Positions 18,166 to 27,467 of a stretch of DNA of 64,000 nucleotides are shown here, piece after piece. The stretch spans positions 32,491-96,490 of the forward strand of contig NZ_JRWG01000008.1 of the NCBI RefSeq assembly GCF_001573155.1, given 5' to 3'. Source of the DNA: Aequorivita aquimaris (GTDB taxonomy: Bacteria; Bacteroidota; Bacteroidia; Flavobacteriales; Flavobacteriaceae). A program made the position numbers and the translations under genes. A model generated the notes under the pieces. The model searched no databases. It saw only the letters and a program-made list of their open reading frames with translations, and had not been told where the DNA came from. The number at the start of each line of letters is the position of its first letter. The stretch's first letter is position 1.

Positions 18166-18571
18166 TTTGGATAAAATAGAACTGAGGGAAATTCCAAAAA
18201 TTAGTGATCCGGACGGCCGTGGAAATCTTTCGGTTGTAGAAAAGGATTTTTTACCCTTTACAATAAAAAGGGTTTATTATTTATACGATGTTCCAAGTTC
18301 CTCCACTCGTGGGGGGCACGCCCATAAGGAATTGCAGCAATTTTTGATTGCTGTAAGCGGCAGTTTTGACGTGGTTTTGGACAATGGAAAAACCCGTAGA
18401 ACCATAACTCTTAATAAACCCGATAAAGGTTTGCTAATTCCGAATGGTGTTTGGCGGGAGTTGGAAGATTTTTCTTCAGGCGCCGTCTGTCTGTCGTTGG
18501 TTAGTGAAGAATACAACGAAGATGATTATATCCGTGAGTACGACGAATTCAAGTTATTTAAAAGTACCTAA
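18152..18571 (+). CDS. dTDP-sugar 3,4-ketoisomerase (FdtA/QdtA, WxcM-like)
   Basis: A 139-residue cupin protein, the usual size for FdtA/QdtA. It shows DPDGRGNLSVVE at the N-terminus and the catalytic cupin region SSTRGGHAHKELQQFLIAVSG with the paired histidines of the family, then VWRELEDFSSGAVCLSLVSE. These enzymes convert dTDP-4-keto-6-deoxyglucose to the 3-keto isomer, the substrate of the aminotransferase encoded at 12423. FdtA and QdtA differ in the C4 configuration of the product, which I cannot decide here. The gene's 3' end overlaps that of the convergent GT2 gene by 18 nt. Confidence 0.87.
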   Translation: MQYVDLDKIELREIPKISDPDGRGNLSVVEKDFLPFTIKRVYYLYDVPSSSTRGGHAHKELQQFLIAVSGSFDVVLDNGKTRRTITLNKPDKGLLIPNGVWRELEDFSSGAVCLSLVSEEYNEDDYIREYDEFKLFKST

Positions 18572-19483
18572 CCGCAATCCCAGCTTTTCCAAATTGTCTT
18601 TCGTTTTTGAAAGATACTTCAAAATGGTTTTGTTTTGACGAAGTAGAAATTGTTGTTTTTTACTTAGGTTTTCCAGGTTTATCTTTTTGAAATTTTTCTG
18701 AAAAGCTTCTTTATTGCCTTCTATTTTTGCTAAGACACACAGTGAGTAACGGTTTAAGTCCAGAAATTTTTTAAGAGCAGGATTGTTTTTTTCGTAAACT
18801 TCGTAGGCTTCATAATTGGCTTTTTCTTCTATATTTTTTACACTTTGGAACAAGCTGTTTTTCCGAACTATATAAGTTGCACAGACTTTTGGGCTGAAAA
18901 CCACTTTGTATTTTAAACCTATGCGAACGTAAAGATCTGTGTCCTCACCACTTTTAATTTTTGGATCGTACCAACCCACATTTTCAAAAACATCTTTCTT
19001 TAAAACTGTGGAAATGCTCAGCAATACCGAATCCAATTGGCTTGACTCAAAGTAATCCACGATTATTGAATCTTTTCCAATGGTTTGGATAGAGTAACTG
19101 TTTTTAAAAGTTTTTCTGTTGCGTTTTATTTCGGTAGCGGTAGCAAAAACGGATTCATTGGGGTGTTCAATTACTAACCGATTTTGTTCCTCTAAATAAA
19201 AAGGATACCAATAATCATCAGCGTCCATTAAGGCTATATATTTGGATTCTGCTTGCTGTATTGTAAAATTTCTCGCAGCCGATGCGCCAGTGTTTTCCCT
19301 GGAAAAATAACGAATGCGCGGATCCTTGAATTTTAATATTTCAGTTTCACTGTTGTCGGTAGAACCATCATTCAGAATTACGACTTCAAAATCAGTAAAA
19401 GTCTGGGCCAAGACACTTTTTAAAGTATCAGCAATGTACTTTTCTTTATTAAAGACCGATATGACTACCGAAAATTTAGGCAT
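18554..19483 (-). CDS. GT2 family glycosyltransferase
   Basis: This is a 309-residue GT-A glycosyltransferase: FSVVISVFNKEKYIADTL at the N-terminus, ILNDGSTDNS, and the metal-binding DADDYW motif near residue 93. The C-terminal third is poorly conserved and helical. It is the last gene of a three-gene minus-strand operon (methyltransferase, GT2, GT2) and overlaps its upstream partner by 8 nt. It likely adds a sugar to the surface glycan; donor and acceptor cannot be told. Confidence 0.87.
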   Translation of the reverse strand: MPKFSVVISVFNKEKYIADTLKSVLAQTFTDFEVVILNDGSTDNSETEILKFKDPRIRYFSRENTGASAARNFTIQQAESKYIALMDADDYWYPFYLEEQNRLVIEHPNESVFATATEIKRNRKTFKNSYSIQTIGKDSIIVDYFESSQLDSVLLSISTVLKKDVFENVGWYDPKIKSGEDTDLYVRIGLKYKVVFSPKVCATYIVRKNSLFQSVKNIEEKANYEAYEVYEKNNPALKKFLDLNRYSLCVLAKIEGNKEAFQKNFKKINLENLSKKQQFLLRQNKTILKYLSKTKDNLEKLGLRLGTFK

Positions 19484-20372
19484 CCTTAGTTTTTAAAGAA
19501 CTAAGATAGCCCAAGCGGTACAAATCAAAAAGGAAAAGGGATGGATTTGTAGAATTTAGATTTTTCAGCATTGGTTTCTTAAAGGCATTGAAGAATATTC
19601 GCATTACAAACAATAATCTTCTTTTTTTTAGTTTCAAATAGGTTTTCAGGATTTTCACGGTTTCCTTGTCAATAGCACCAGTGTTGTGAAAATTCAATAA
19701 ATTTTGAAGCGCCAATTCTGACTTTTTTATGAAAACCTCATTGATTTCCAAATTTAAATGGATCACCGGATTATCAATGTGTGTCAGTGGAATATTATTT
19801 TTTTTAAGTTCATAACCGAAAACGGAATCTTCATAACCATATCCAGTTAGTTTTTCATTGAATTTTATTTTTTCAAAAATCTCTTTTTTAATAGCAAACC
19901 CCATCGTTATAAAACTGCGGTATGGATTTTTAAGGCGTTCTACGAGCGGCAGACTTTCACGTTCTGAGCCGTATTTATGCCTTAAACTATATTTTTCAGA
20001 ATTATTTTCTGGATATTTAATTCCTCCAAAAATCACCGAAGCTTCATTTGAAAAAGTAACCAAATATTTCGCAATAAATTCTGGGTTTGAAGGAAAGGTG
20101 TCCGCATCCAAAAACAATAACCAATCATAATTTGCTTGTTCTGCTAAAAGATTTCGGATTTTGCTTCTGCCGATATTTCTTTCCAAAGCTTGAAAACTAC
20201 ACTGCTTCAACAAATTTATTTTTGAATTTTCCTCCAACGATTTTTTGTCAGTAGAAGCATCGTCCAAAACCACGATTTCATAAACCTCATTTGCGATTTC
20301 ACACTGTTTTTGCAAGTTTTCTACCAATGAAAAAACGTTGTAATTGTATGTAGGGATAAGGATTGAAATCAT
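19476..20372 (-). CDS. GT2 family glycosyltransferase
   Basis: This is a 298-residue GT-A enzyme with MISILIPTYNYNV at the N-terminus, VVLDDASTD, the nucleotide/metal motif LFLDADTFP and GYGYEDSVFGYEL, the acidic acceptor-side motif of GT2 enzymes. It overlaps the methyltransferase gene by 4 nt (ATGA type) and the following GT2 gene by 8 nt, so the three genes form one tightly coupled operon. It probably elongates the same surface glycan. Confidence in the family is high; specificity is unknown. Confidence 0.87.
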   Translation of the reverse strand: MISILIPTYNYNVFSLVENLQKQCEIANEVYEIVVLDDASTDKKSLEENSKINLLKQCSFQALERNIGRSKIRNLLAEQANYDWLLFLDADTFPSNPEFIAKYLVTFSNEASVIFGGIKYPENNSEKYSLRHKYGSERESLPLVERLKNPYRSFITMGFAIKKEIFEKIKFNEKLTGYGYEDSVFGYELKKNNIPLTHIDNPVIHLNLEINEVFIKKSELALQNLLNFHNTGAIDKETVKILKTYLKLKKRRLLFVMRIFFNAFKKPMLKNLNSTNPSLFLFDLYRLGYLSSLKTKDA

Positions 20373-21097
20373 TTTTTGGCGATAAGTACAGTTTCTTTCA
20401 TAAATCCAAAACGTTCATTTGCCGGAAAAGTTTCGATTTCCACATTTTGAAAGCCGTTTTCTTTCAATCTGCGCATTAATCCTTCCACAGAGTAAATGCG
20501 TACGTGGTCTTCCTGCCCGAAGGCTACTATTCGTTCTTCGGGCGTTTTCTTTGAAAAATCCTCGTATATTTCTCCTTCTTTAAAAGGAGTTTGGATTACA
20601 CACTTGCCATTGGGTTTTAATACGCGATGTAATTCTTCCATTGCTTTTTTGTCGTCTTCAATATGTTCCAAAATATGATAGCAGATTATCAGATCGAAAA
20701 AATTGTCTTCCAAAGGAATTTTAGTGATATCATACTGATAATCCGCCAGAAATTCATCTTCAAAATCAGTACTGAAATAAGTGATGCTCGGATTTTTCTT
20801 CAGCAATCTGTAAACACTTCGCGAAGGTGAAAAGTGGAGCACTTTTCCGTATGCTAAATCGTTTTCGTTAATATAGGAATAAAGTCTTCTTGTTCTGGAA
20901 CGGCTCCCGCAAAAGGGACAAAGCAGGTCGCCATCGGGAATTTTAATAAATCGTTTAACCAAATGACCGCAAACCGTACATTCGTGATTTTTTCCACGTA
21001 GGTGAAAAGCAAAAATGGAACGAAAAAAAACCTCGTTCTCAAAAAGAATTTTTTTTGGAACAAAGGTGAGTGCCACTTTTTTTAAGGTTTGGTACAT
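20369..21097 (-). CDS. Class I SAM-dependent methyltransferase with N-terminal zinc-ribbon
   Basis: I chose the ATG at 21095-21097 (MYQTLKKVALTFVPKKILF); a longer form starting at 21172 is possible but adds 25 residues unlike the rest. Four cysteines in ECTVCGHL and LLCPFCGSRSR form a likely zinc ribbon (about residues 40-62). The Rossmann part has YDITKIPLEDNFFDLIICYH followed by HILEHIEDD and ELHRVLKPNGKCVIQTP, typical of Methyltransf_11 enzymes. This two-part build is common among methyltransferases in polysaccharide clusters, where they may methylate sugars. It is the first gene of a three-gene minus-strand operon. Confidence 0.8.
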   Translation of the reverse strand: MYQTLKKVALTFVPKKILFENEVFFRSIFAFHLRGKNHECTVCGHLVKRFIKIPDGDLLCPFCGSRSRTRRLYSYINENDLAYGKVLHFSPSRSVYRLLKKNPSITYFSTDFEDEFLADYQYDITKIPLEDNFFDLIICYHILEHIEDDKKAMEELHRVLKPNGKCVIQTPFKEGEIYEDFSKKTPEERIVAFGQEDHVRIYSVEGLMRRLKENGFQNVEIETFPANERFGFMKETVLIAKK

Positions 21098-21188
21098 CTG
21101 GCTAAAATACAGTAATCTTTTTGGATGCGGGAAATTTGATTTTCTATTTGGTCCATAAAAAATCGTTTTCAAAAAAAAATTAAAAAAA

Positions 21189-22847
21189 ATGTATCTTGTA
21201 AAAAAAGAATCAGCTGTGCGGATATTTATTTTAGTTTTTGTTGTTTTTTCTACACTTTCAGCTTACTCCCAACAAGAGGCCTGGTTTTATCTGCGTGCGC
21301 GCGATACTTCTTTCGTGCCTTCCTTTGAAAAAAAAGGAGATTATTTGAGCTATTCGGGTAAAGATGCAAGGCTGAAGGCAGCTTTAAAAAACTATAAAAT
21401 TAAAATTTTCAAAAAAACCTGGAAACACGCCAAAAAACAAAACCTTAAAAAAACTTTTTTTGTAATTGCCGATAATGAAGCAATGATGACAGATTTATTG
21501 CAAAATGTTTCCCATATTTTTGAGTTTGGCGAATTGATAGCCGAAGAGGACAAAAAAATTTTTGAACCCAATGATTACGGATTGACAAGTACCATCGGCG
21601 ATAATTTGGGAGCGCAAGTTAATCTGGATTATCTTGACGTAATGGAGGTTCCGAAAGCTTGGTATTACACAACAGGTTCGCGCGATGTAATTATTGGAAT
21701 TTCGGATGGGTCCATCAAAACAGACGATAAGGAATTTGAAGGAAAAAGTAAGATTATAAGGGAGTCTTTTATGGCAAAAGGCCACGGATTTTCTGTTGCT
21801 GAATCTGCGGCCGGCCAAGGAGACAATGGGTATGCCATTCCGGGGGTATGTTACGATTGTAGTGTTTATTCCACCAATTATAGACACATAAATAATTTAG
21901 AGCAACTCGTTGAGCTTTCCAAATTAGGAGTGAAAGTTATCAATTGTAGTTGGGGGCTTGCACACTATTATGAAACGGCCCAGCAGGCTATTTATGAAAT
22001 GATGGACAATGGTACAGTAGTGGTTGCAATAGGCCACAACCCACCTTTTTCGGAAACAAAGGGAAAAAAACCTTATTATCCAGCTTCATATGATAAAGTT
22101 ATTGCGGTTTCTTCTGCTTCGCACCGCTATGCACATTATTCTGAAAATATTCAGATTGAAGAAGATAAGGGCTTGTATTACATAAAAAATATTCGCTATT
22201 ATGTGGGGCTTACCGGTGGTTTTAAAAATAATGATACTACTCAGGTTCCGCATTTGTATCCTATCAGCATCCGAAATTTGAATAGTGAAATTGACATTGT
22301 AGCTCCTTCACAGGGTATTTATAGATACGGTGAACGAGCCCTCAACGGTTTTGACGACGTTAGTCAATTTAACCAAACTTCAGGGGTGGCACCATTGGTT
22401 ACGGGCAGTATTGGGCTTATGTTTTCGCTTTATCCCTGTCTTCCCGCGGAAGAGGTTGAAACCATCCTAAAATTCACTTCTACCAATATAGACGACGTGG
22501 AGCCCAACAAACCCTATGCGGGAATGTACGGTGCGGGAATGCTGAATACAGGCCGCGCGGTAAAAATGGTTTTCGATATGTTTGCTGAAAAGGAACCAGT
22601 AAAAATTGAAAACCAGCGGTTCAGTCGCTGGGATTTTAAACTGACTTCTATTTCTGAAGTAGTTATGCAAAATCAGAAATTTACTGAAGAAGCAACTTTA
22701 AATCTTACCTCAAAAAAGCGAATTGTAATTTCTGAAAATACCGTCCTAAGACCGAACGCGAAAGGAAAAATTCATCTTAAAATTGACCTAACTCTCAAAA
22801 AGGAATGCGAATTGCAGCTGCGCGACCCGAGCATTTTGAATGATTGA
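21189..22847 (+). CDS. Secreted subtilisin-like serine protease (S8 family)
   Basis: A 552-residue protein with a signal peptide (about residues 1-28, ending SAYSQ). The subtilase triad is readable: Asp173 in GISDGSI, His199 in KGHGFSVAESAAG, Ser398 in TSGVAPLVTG, with Asn284 in AIGHNPP as oxyanion residue. The Asp-His distance (26 residues) is short for the family, and the Ser box is TSGVAP instead of GTSMAAP. A beta-rich region of about 130 residues follows the catalytic domain, without an obvious T9SS tail. It is divergent from the methyltransferase operon and precedes ftsE (convergent). Its target is unknown; it may be periplasmic or cell-surface. Confidence 0.85.
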   Translation: MYLVKKESAVRIFILVFVVFSTLSAYSQQEAWFYLRARDTSFVPSFEKKGDYLSYSGKDARLKAALKNYKIKIFKKTWKHAKKQNLKKTFFVIADNEAMMTDLLQNVSHIFEFGELIAEEDKKIFEPNDYGLTSTIGDNLGAQVNLDYLDVMEVPKAWYYTTGSRDVIIGISDGSIKTDDKEFEGKSKIIRESFMAKGHGFSVAESAAGQGDNGYAIPGVCYDCSVYSTNYRHINNLEQLVELSKLGVKVINCSWGLAHYYETAQQAIYEMMDNGTVVVAIGHNPPFSETKGKKPYYPASYDKVIAVSSASHRYAHYSENIQIEEDKGLYYIKNIRYYVGLTGGFKNNDTTQVPHLYPISIRNLNSEIDIVAPSQGIYRYGERALNGFDDVSQFNQTSGVAPLVTGSIGLMFSLYPCLPAEEVETILKFTSTNIDDVEPNKPYAGMYGAGMLNTGRAVKMVFDMFAEKEPVKIENQRFSRWDFKLTSISEVVMQNQKFTEEATLNLTSKKRIVISENTVLRPNAKGKIHLKIDLTLKKECELQLRDPSILND

Positions 22848-22968
22848 AAGTTAATTGGAAGGTTTGAGCCACCGCGTTCGTAACCCCGAAAGTTTGGAAC
22901 AAAAATCACTACTTAGAAACTTAAATTCTGTAAACTGGGACTGCGACTGAAAACTGAACTACTTATTT

Positions 22969-23652
22969 TCAAACCGTTTTCTGCACGACCTCAAAAATCT
23001 GGTTTTCATCACATTTTAAGGTTTTGGAAGGATACTTCAGCAACAGGGCATAATCGTGTGTTGCCATTAAGATGGTGTTGCCGTTTTTATTTATCTCACG
23101 TAAAACTTCCATTACTTCCACGCTCGTTTGTGGGTCTAGGTTTCCCGTAGGCTCATCTGCGAGAATAAGTTCGGGATCGTTCAAAAGAGCACGTGCAATG
23201 GCAACACGTTGCTGCTCCCCGCCCGAAAGTTGGTAAGGGTATTTAAAGGCTTTGGTTTTCATATCTACCTTGTCCAATACCTCGTTTATCTTGCTTTCCA
23301 TCGCAGCTTTGTCCTTCCAACCGGTGGCCGTCAAAACAAAATTTAGATTGTCGCGCACCGTGCGATCGTTCAAAAGTTTAAAATCCTGAAAAACCACGCC
23401 CAGTTTTCTGCGTAAAAAAGGAATATTCTTTTCTTTTAAGGTAGCCAAATCGTAGCCCACAATATTCCCTTCGCCTTCCTGCAGCGGAAGATCGCCGTAA
23501 AGCGTTTTCATAAAACTACTTTTTCCGGTTCCCGTTTTTCCGATTAAATAGACAAATTCGCCTTTTTCCACTGAAACGGAAACATCCGAAAGAACTAGGT
23601 TGTCGCCTTGATAAATGGAAGCATCTTTTAAAAATAATACGGTATCGGCCAT
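22969..23652 (-). CDS. ftsE: Cell-division ABC ATPase FtsE
   Basis: FtsE is the cytoplasmic ATPase that with membrane partner FtsX controls peptidoglycan hydrolases at division. The 227-residue protein has Walker A GKTGTGKS (residues 38-45), signature [15 protein letters not shown], Walker [14 protein letters not shown] and the switch histidine in [21 protein letters not shown] and [13 protein letters not shown] are typical of FtsE rather than of LolD. No ftsX lies next to it in this window, which is usual in Bacteroidota. It is convergent with the protease gene. Confidence 0.9.
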   Translation of the reverse strand: MADTVLFLKDASIYQGDNLVLSDVSVSVEKGEFVYLIGKTGTGKSSFMKTLYGDLPLQEGEGNIVGYDLATLKEKNIPFLRRKLGVVFQDFKLLNDRTVRDNLNFVLTATGWKDKAAMESKINEVLDKVDMKTKAFKYPYQLSGGEQQRVAIARALLNDPELILADEPTGNLDPQTSVEVMEVLREINKNGNTILMATHDYALLLKYPSKTLKCDENQIFEVVQKTV

Positions 23653-23730
23653 TGGGATTATAGATTTACGATTTCGATTTCAAAAGTAATTTGAATTACT
23701 TCAAACTGCAACTGATTACTGCCAACATAT

Positions 23731-24189
23731 TTATTTTTCTGAAATTTTTTCTTTCAATGCATCAATCTCCTTTTGCTGCTGAAGCGTGTAGAGCGTCAAT
23801 TCCTCAATTTTTTGCAGCAAAAGCAAGTTCATTTCTTTTAGCGAAATTCCCTCCTTCTGCATAGTTTCGGCAGAAGGCACATTCGGCAGATGATTGTTTT
23901 CTTTTAAAAACGCTTCCAGTTCTTCCAAGGTAATCAAACTATATTCCGGCATCATTTCAGAAAAACCGTTATAATAGGTTTCAAACACATAATCGGGTGC
24001 AACTGCTCCCTCAAGATCTACCAGAACTTCCTGGGTGTGGATTTTTCCTTTTACGGTCAAAAGCTCATCGGGAGTAGTTGTGCCAATGCCTATTTTTCCA
24101 TCCTTTTCAGAAAGATTTTTAAAAGGATTGCGCTGTGCTGTGGCGGAAAGTGAAAACATTAGAATGCCGAAAATCAATAATCTGTTCAT
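23731..24189 (-). CDS. Small secreted protein with tail-fibre-like coiled-coil end
   Basis: This 152-residue protein has a signal peptide (MNRLLIFGILMFSLSATAQ). It then carries DGKIGIGTTTPDELLTVKGKI, a motif common at the start of Bacteroidota tail-fibre or endosialidase-chaperone-like proteins, and NNHLPNVPSAETMQKEGISL, followed by a C-terminal coiled coil rich in Leu, Glu and Gln. The long fibre or peptidase part of the larger relatives is absent. Function is unknown; it probably oligomerises through the coiled coil outside the inner membrane. Confidence 0.75.
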   Translation of the reverse strand: MNRLLIFGILMFSLSATAQRNPFKNLSEKDGKIGIGTTTPDELLTVKGKIHTQEVLVDLEGAVAPDYVFETYYNGFSEMMPEYSLITLEELEAFLKENNHLPNVPSAETMQKEGISLKEMNLLLLQKIEELTLYTLQQQKEIDALKEKISEK

Positions 24190-24418
24190 AACGATGCTTT
24201 TATAATTTGTAAAGTTTTAAAATTACGGTATTTTTTTAAAGCGTTTCAATGTATGTTAAAATCTGTTGAAGAGGTGCATACTTATTTCAATTTTACGTCG
24301 TTATATTCCTAAGAAAATCCACCAAAAAATCATTCGTTAATTAAACCTTAAAAATTTACAGTATCGCCGAAAGCTACATTTAAAGTTAAATATCTTTACG
24401 CCACAAAAACTGTAAATA

Positions 24419-27400
24419 ATGATAAAGAATTTTCTTGTTTTTTCACTTTTCCTATTCCTTTCATTTTCGTCCTTTTCACAGCAAACAGCGGTCTTTACAA
24501 ATGATCTCGCCGATTTCAACCAAGCACTGGAACTCTACAATAACGGGCAGTTTTTAGCCGCGCAAAGTCTTTTTGACAAAATAAAAAACAGCAGCGAAGA
24601 CGAAACCGTGCAGAGCGATTGTGCCTATTATATTGCCAATGCGGCGGTGAGATTGAACCAGCAAAACGCCGACCAGTTGATGGAGGAATTTGTGGAGAAA
24701 TATCCCACGAGTTTGAAGCGAAATTCTGCATTTATAGATGTCGCAAACTATTATTTCGAAAACGGAAAATATTCGCACGCCCAAAAGTGGTACGATAAGG
24801 TTGACACTTCAAATTTAAGTCGAAGTGAGCAAGAACGTTTCAATTTTAATAACGGATACGTCTATTTTAAGGCGAAGCGATATGACGAGGCAAAAAGCTA
24901 TTTCAACAAAGTTTCCACTTCGCAGAAATACGGCTCGCAGGCGAAGTATTATCTGGGTTTTATCGCTTACGAAGGCGACGATTATGAGGAAGCCAACAAA
25001 AATTTTGAGGAAGTAAAAGGGGAGGAACGCTATTCGGAAGACCTTAGTTATTACCAAGCCGATATGAATTTCAAGCTCGGAAATTTCGAAAAGGCCATCG
25101 CGATGGGGAAGGAGCAGTTTGATAAATCCAGCCCGCAGGAGAAAAGTCAACTTTCAAAAATTATTGGTGAGAGCTATTTCAATCTTGAAAAATATGCCGA
25201 AGCCATTCCATATTTAAAGGAATACAAAGGTTTTCGCGGCAAGTGGAACAATACCGATTACTACCAATTGGGGTACGCATATTACAAACAGGGCGATTAC
25301 GAAAGTGCCATCGGCGAGTTCAACAAAATTGTGGATGGAAGGAATGCCGTGGCCCAAAATGCCTATTACCATTTGGCGGAAAGTTATCTGAAACTCGACA
25401 AAAAACAGGAAGCGTTAAACGCTTTTAAAAATGCTTCGGAAATGGATTTCAGTGCCGAAATTCAGGAAGATGCTTATTTGAATTATGCAAAACTGAGCTA
25501 CGAAATTGGGAACAGCTACAAAAGCACGCCGCAGGTTTTGCTTTCCTTTATTGAAAAATACCCAAACAACGTCAATAATGATGAGTTGAAACGATTGTTG
25601 ATCGACAGTTACATCACTTCAAAAAATTATAAAGAGGCGTTGGATTTGCTGGAAAACAACAAAAACTTTGCTGATGAAGCCGCCTATCAAAAAGTTGCTT
25701 TTTACCGTGGAATTGAATTGTACAACGAAGCCGATTACAACGAAGCGATTTCGTTTTTTGACAAAAGCCTGAAATATCCCAAAAATCAGGATTTCACAGC
25801 GCGCGCAACTTATTGGAAGGCTGAAAGCGATTACCAACTCTCAAATTTCGAAAAATCGTTGGCGGGCTATAAAAAGTTTGCAGAAATGCCGGGCGCACAG
25901 AACACTTCAGAATATAAAAACTTGAAATACAATTTGGCCTACAACCAATTCAAACTTAAAAATTATACTGAAGCCATTTCAAATTTCAAAAGTTACGTAG
26001 GTTCTTCCTACGCTGAAACCGTCCGAAAAAAGGACGCATACCTGCGATTGGGCGACAGCTATTTCGTGACAAGCCAATATTGGCCCGCAATGGAAAATTA
26101 CAACGCCGCAATCGATTTGGGCGGCGATAACGATTATGCGCAGTTTCAAAAAGCCATCAGCTATGGTTTTGTGGACCGAAGCGAAAAGAAAATCGAGGAA
26201 CTGATTGCCTTTATAAAAAAATATCCAAAATCCGTTTACCGCGACGATGCGCTGTATGAATTGGGAAATACCTACGTGGCGCAAAACAGGACCAACGAAG
26301 CGATTTCGGCTTACGATCAATTGGTCCGCGATATTCCGAACAGCAGCTTCGTTTCAAAAGCACTGTTGAAAAAAGCGTTGATTTATGAAAATGCCGGAAA
26401 AAGCAACGAAGCGCTTGCTATTTTTAAACAAGTAACAAAGGATTTTCCATCTACGCCCGAAGCGTTACAAGCGGTTTCTTCGGCAAAACTCATTTATATA
26501 GATCAGGGCAATGTGGACGAATACGCCCGCTGGGTAAAAACCTTGGATTACGTACAAGTGGGCGACACCGAACTTGACGACGCGGCTTATGCAGCGGCAG
26601 AACAGCCATATTTGGAAAACAAACAGAGTCAGGCGCAGAGCCGTTTTGAGGATTATTTGCAGCAATTTCCCAATGGTCTGCACGCCCGAAATGCGCATTT
26701 CTATTTGGGACAGATTTATTTCGCTGACGGAAGAAGCGATCAAGCCATTCCGCATTTTGAATATGTTGTGAACCGCGAGCGAAGCGAATTTACCGAACAG
26801 GCTTTGGCGCGGGTTTCAGAATTGTATTTGGGTAAAAAGGATTACCAAAACGCCTTAAAATATTTAACCCGTTTGGAAGCCGAAGCAGATTTTCCGCAGA
26901 ACATCATCTTCGCGCAGACCAACAGTATGAAGGCTTCGTATGAATTGAAGCAATATGCCGAAGCGGTAAATTATGCCGAAAAAGTGCTTCAAAATTCTAA
27001 AATAGACAATTCAATTAAAAGTGATGCGCAGGTGATTATTGCACGTTCTGCAATGAAAACCAATAATGAAGCAAAAGCCAAAACCGCTTACGCAGAAGTA
27101 CAGAAAATAGCGACCGGAGCCCTTGCTGCCGAAGCGCTTTATTTCGATGCGTATTTCAAAAATAAGGAAGGCAATTACGAAGCTTCAAACGCTTCCGTAC
27201 AAAAATTGGCGAAGGATTATTCGGGCTATAAACTCTACGGTGCCAAAGGTTTGGTGCGGATGGCGAAGAATTTTTACGCTTTGAAGGATGCGTACCAGGC
27301 GACCTATATTTTGGAAAGTGTGACCAAAAACTTTACCGATTTCCCAGAGGTAGTAGAAGAGGCAAAAGCAGAACTCGCAGTAATTAAAAATGCGGAGGCG

Positions 27401-27436
27401 AAAACCAATTCTTCCGTTGAAACTGGCGGAAACTAA
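24419..27436 (+). CDS. Large secreted/periplasmic tetratricopeptide-repeat protein
   Basis: This 1005-residue protein has a signal peptide (residues 1 to about 20, SFSSFSQQ) and then almost only TPR and TPR-like helical hairpins, recognisable by A/G-Y-Y-x-L-A/G and A-I-x-Y/F patterns such as YYQLGYAYYKQGDYESAI and RDDALYELGNTYVAQNRTNE. No catalytic domain is seen. TPR arrays of this length usually bind protein partners. The gene is followed after 31 nt by an outer-membrane barrel gene, so the pair probably works together at the outer membrane, with the TPR protein on the periplasmic side. I cannot name the complex. Confidence 0.85.
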   Translation: MIKNFLVFSLFLFLSFSSFSQQTAVFTNDLADFNQALELYNNGQFLAAQSLFDKIKNSSEDETVQSDCAYYIANAAVRLNQQNADQLMEEFVEKYPTSLKRNSAFIDVANYYFENGKYSHAQKWYDKVDTSNLSRSEQERFNFNNGYVYFKAKRYDEAKSYFNKVSTSQKYGSQAKYYLGFIAYEGDDYEEANKNFEEVKGEERYSEDLSYYQADMNFKLGNFEKAIAMGKEQFDKSSPQEKSQLSKIIGESYFNLEKYAEAIPYLKEYKGFRGKWNNTDYYQLGYAYYKQGDYESAIGEFNKIVDGRNAVAQNAYYHLAESYLKLDKKQEALNAFKNASEMDFSAEIQEDAYLNYAKLSYEIGNSYKSTPQVLLSFIEKYPNNVNNDELKRLLIDSYITSKNYKEALDLLENNKNFADEAAYQKVAFYRGIELYNEADYNEAISFFDKSLKYPKNQDFTARATYWKAESDYQLSNFEKSLAGYKKFAEMPGAQNTSEYKNLKYNLAYNQFKLKNYTEAISNFKSYVGSSYAETVRKKDAYLRLGDSYFVTSQYWPAMENYNAAIDLGGDNDYAQFQKAISYGFVDRSEKKIEELIAFIKKYPKSVYRDDALYELGNTYVAQNRTNEAISAYDQLVRDIPNSSFVSKALLKKALIYENAGKSNEALAIFKQVTKDFPSTPEALQAVSSAKLIYIDQGNVDEYARWVKTLDYVQVGDTELDDAAYAAAEQPYLENKQSQAQSRFEDYLQQFPNGLHARNAHFYLGQIYFADGRSDQAIPHFEYVVNRERSEFTEQALARVSELYLGKKDYQNALKYLTRLEAEADFPQNIIFAQTNSMKASYELKQYAEAVNYAEKVLQNSKIDNSIKSDAQVIIARSAMKTNNEAKAKTAYAEVQKIATGALAAEALYFDAYFKNKEGNYEASNASVQKLAKDYSGYKLYGAKGLVRMAKNFYALKDAYQATYILESVTKNFTDFPEVVEEAKAELAVIKNAEAKTNSSVETGGN

Positions 27437-27467
27437 GCAATTATTTTAAAACGATATTACTATAAAT

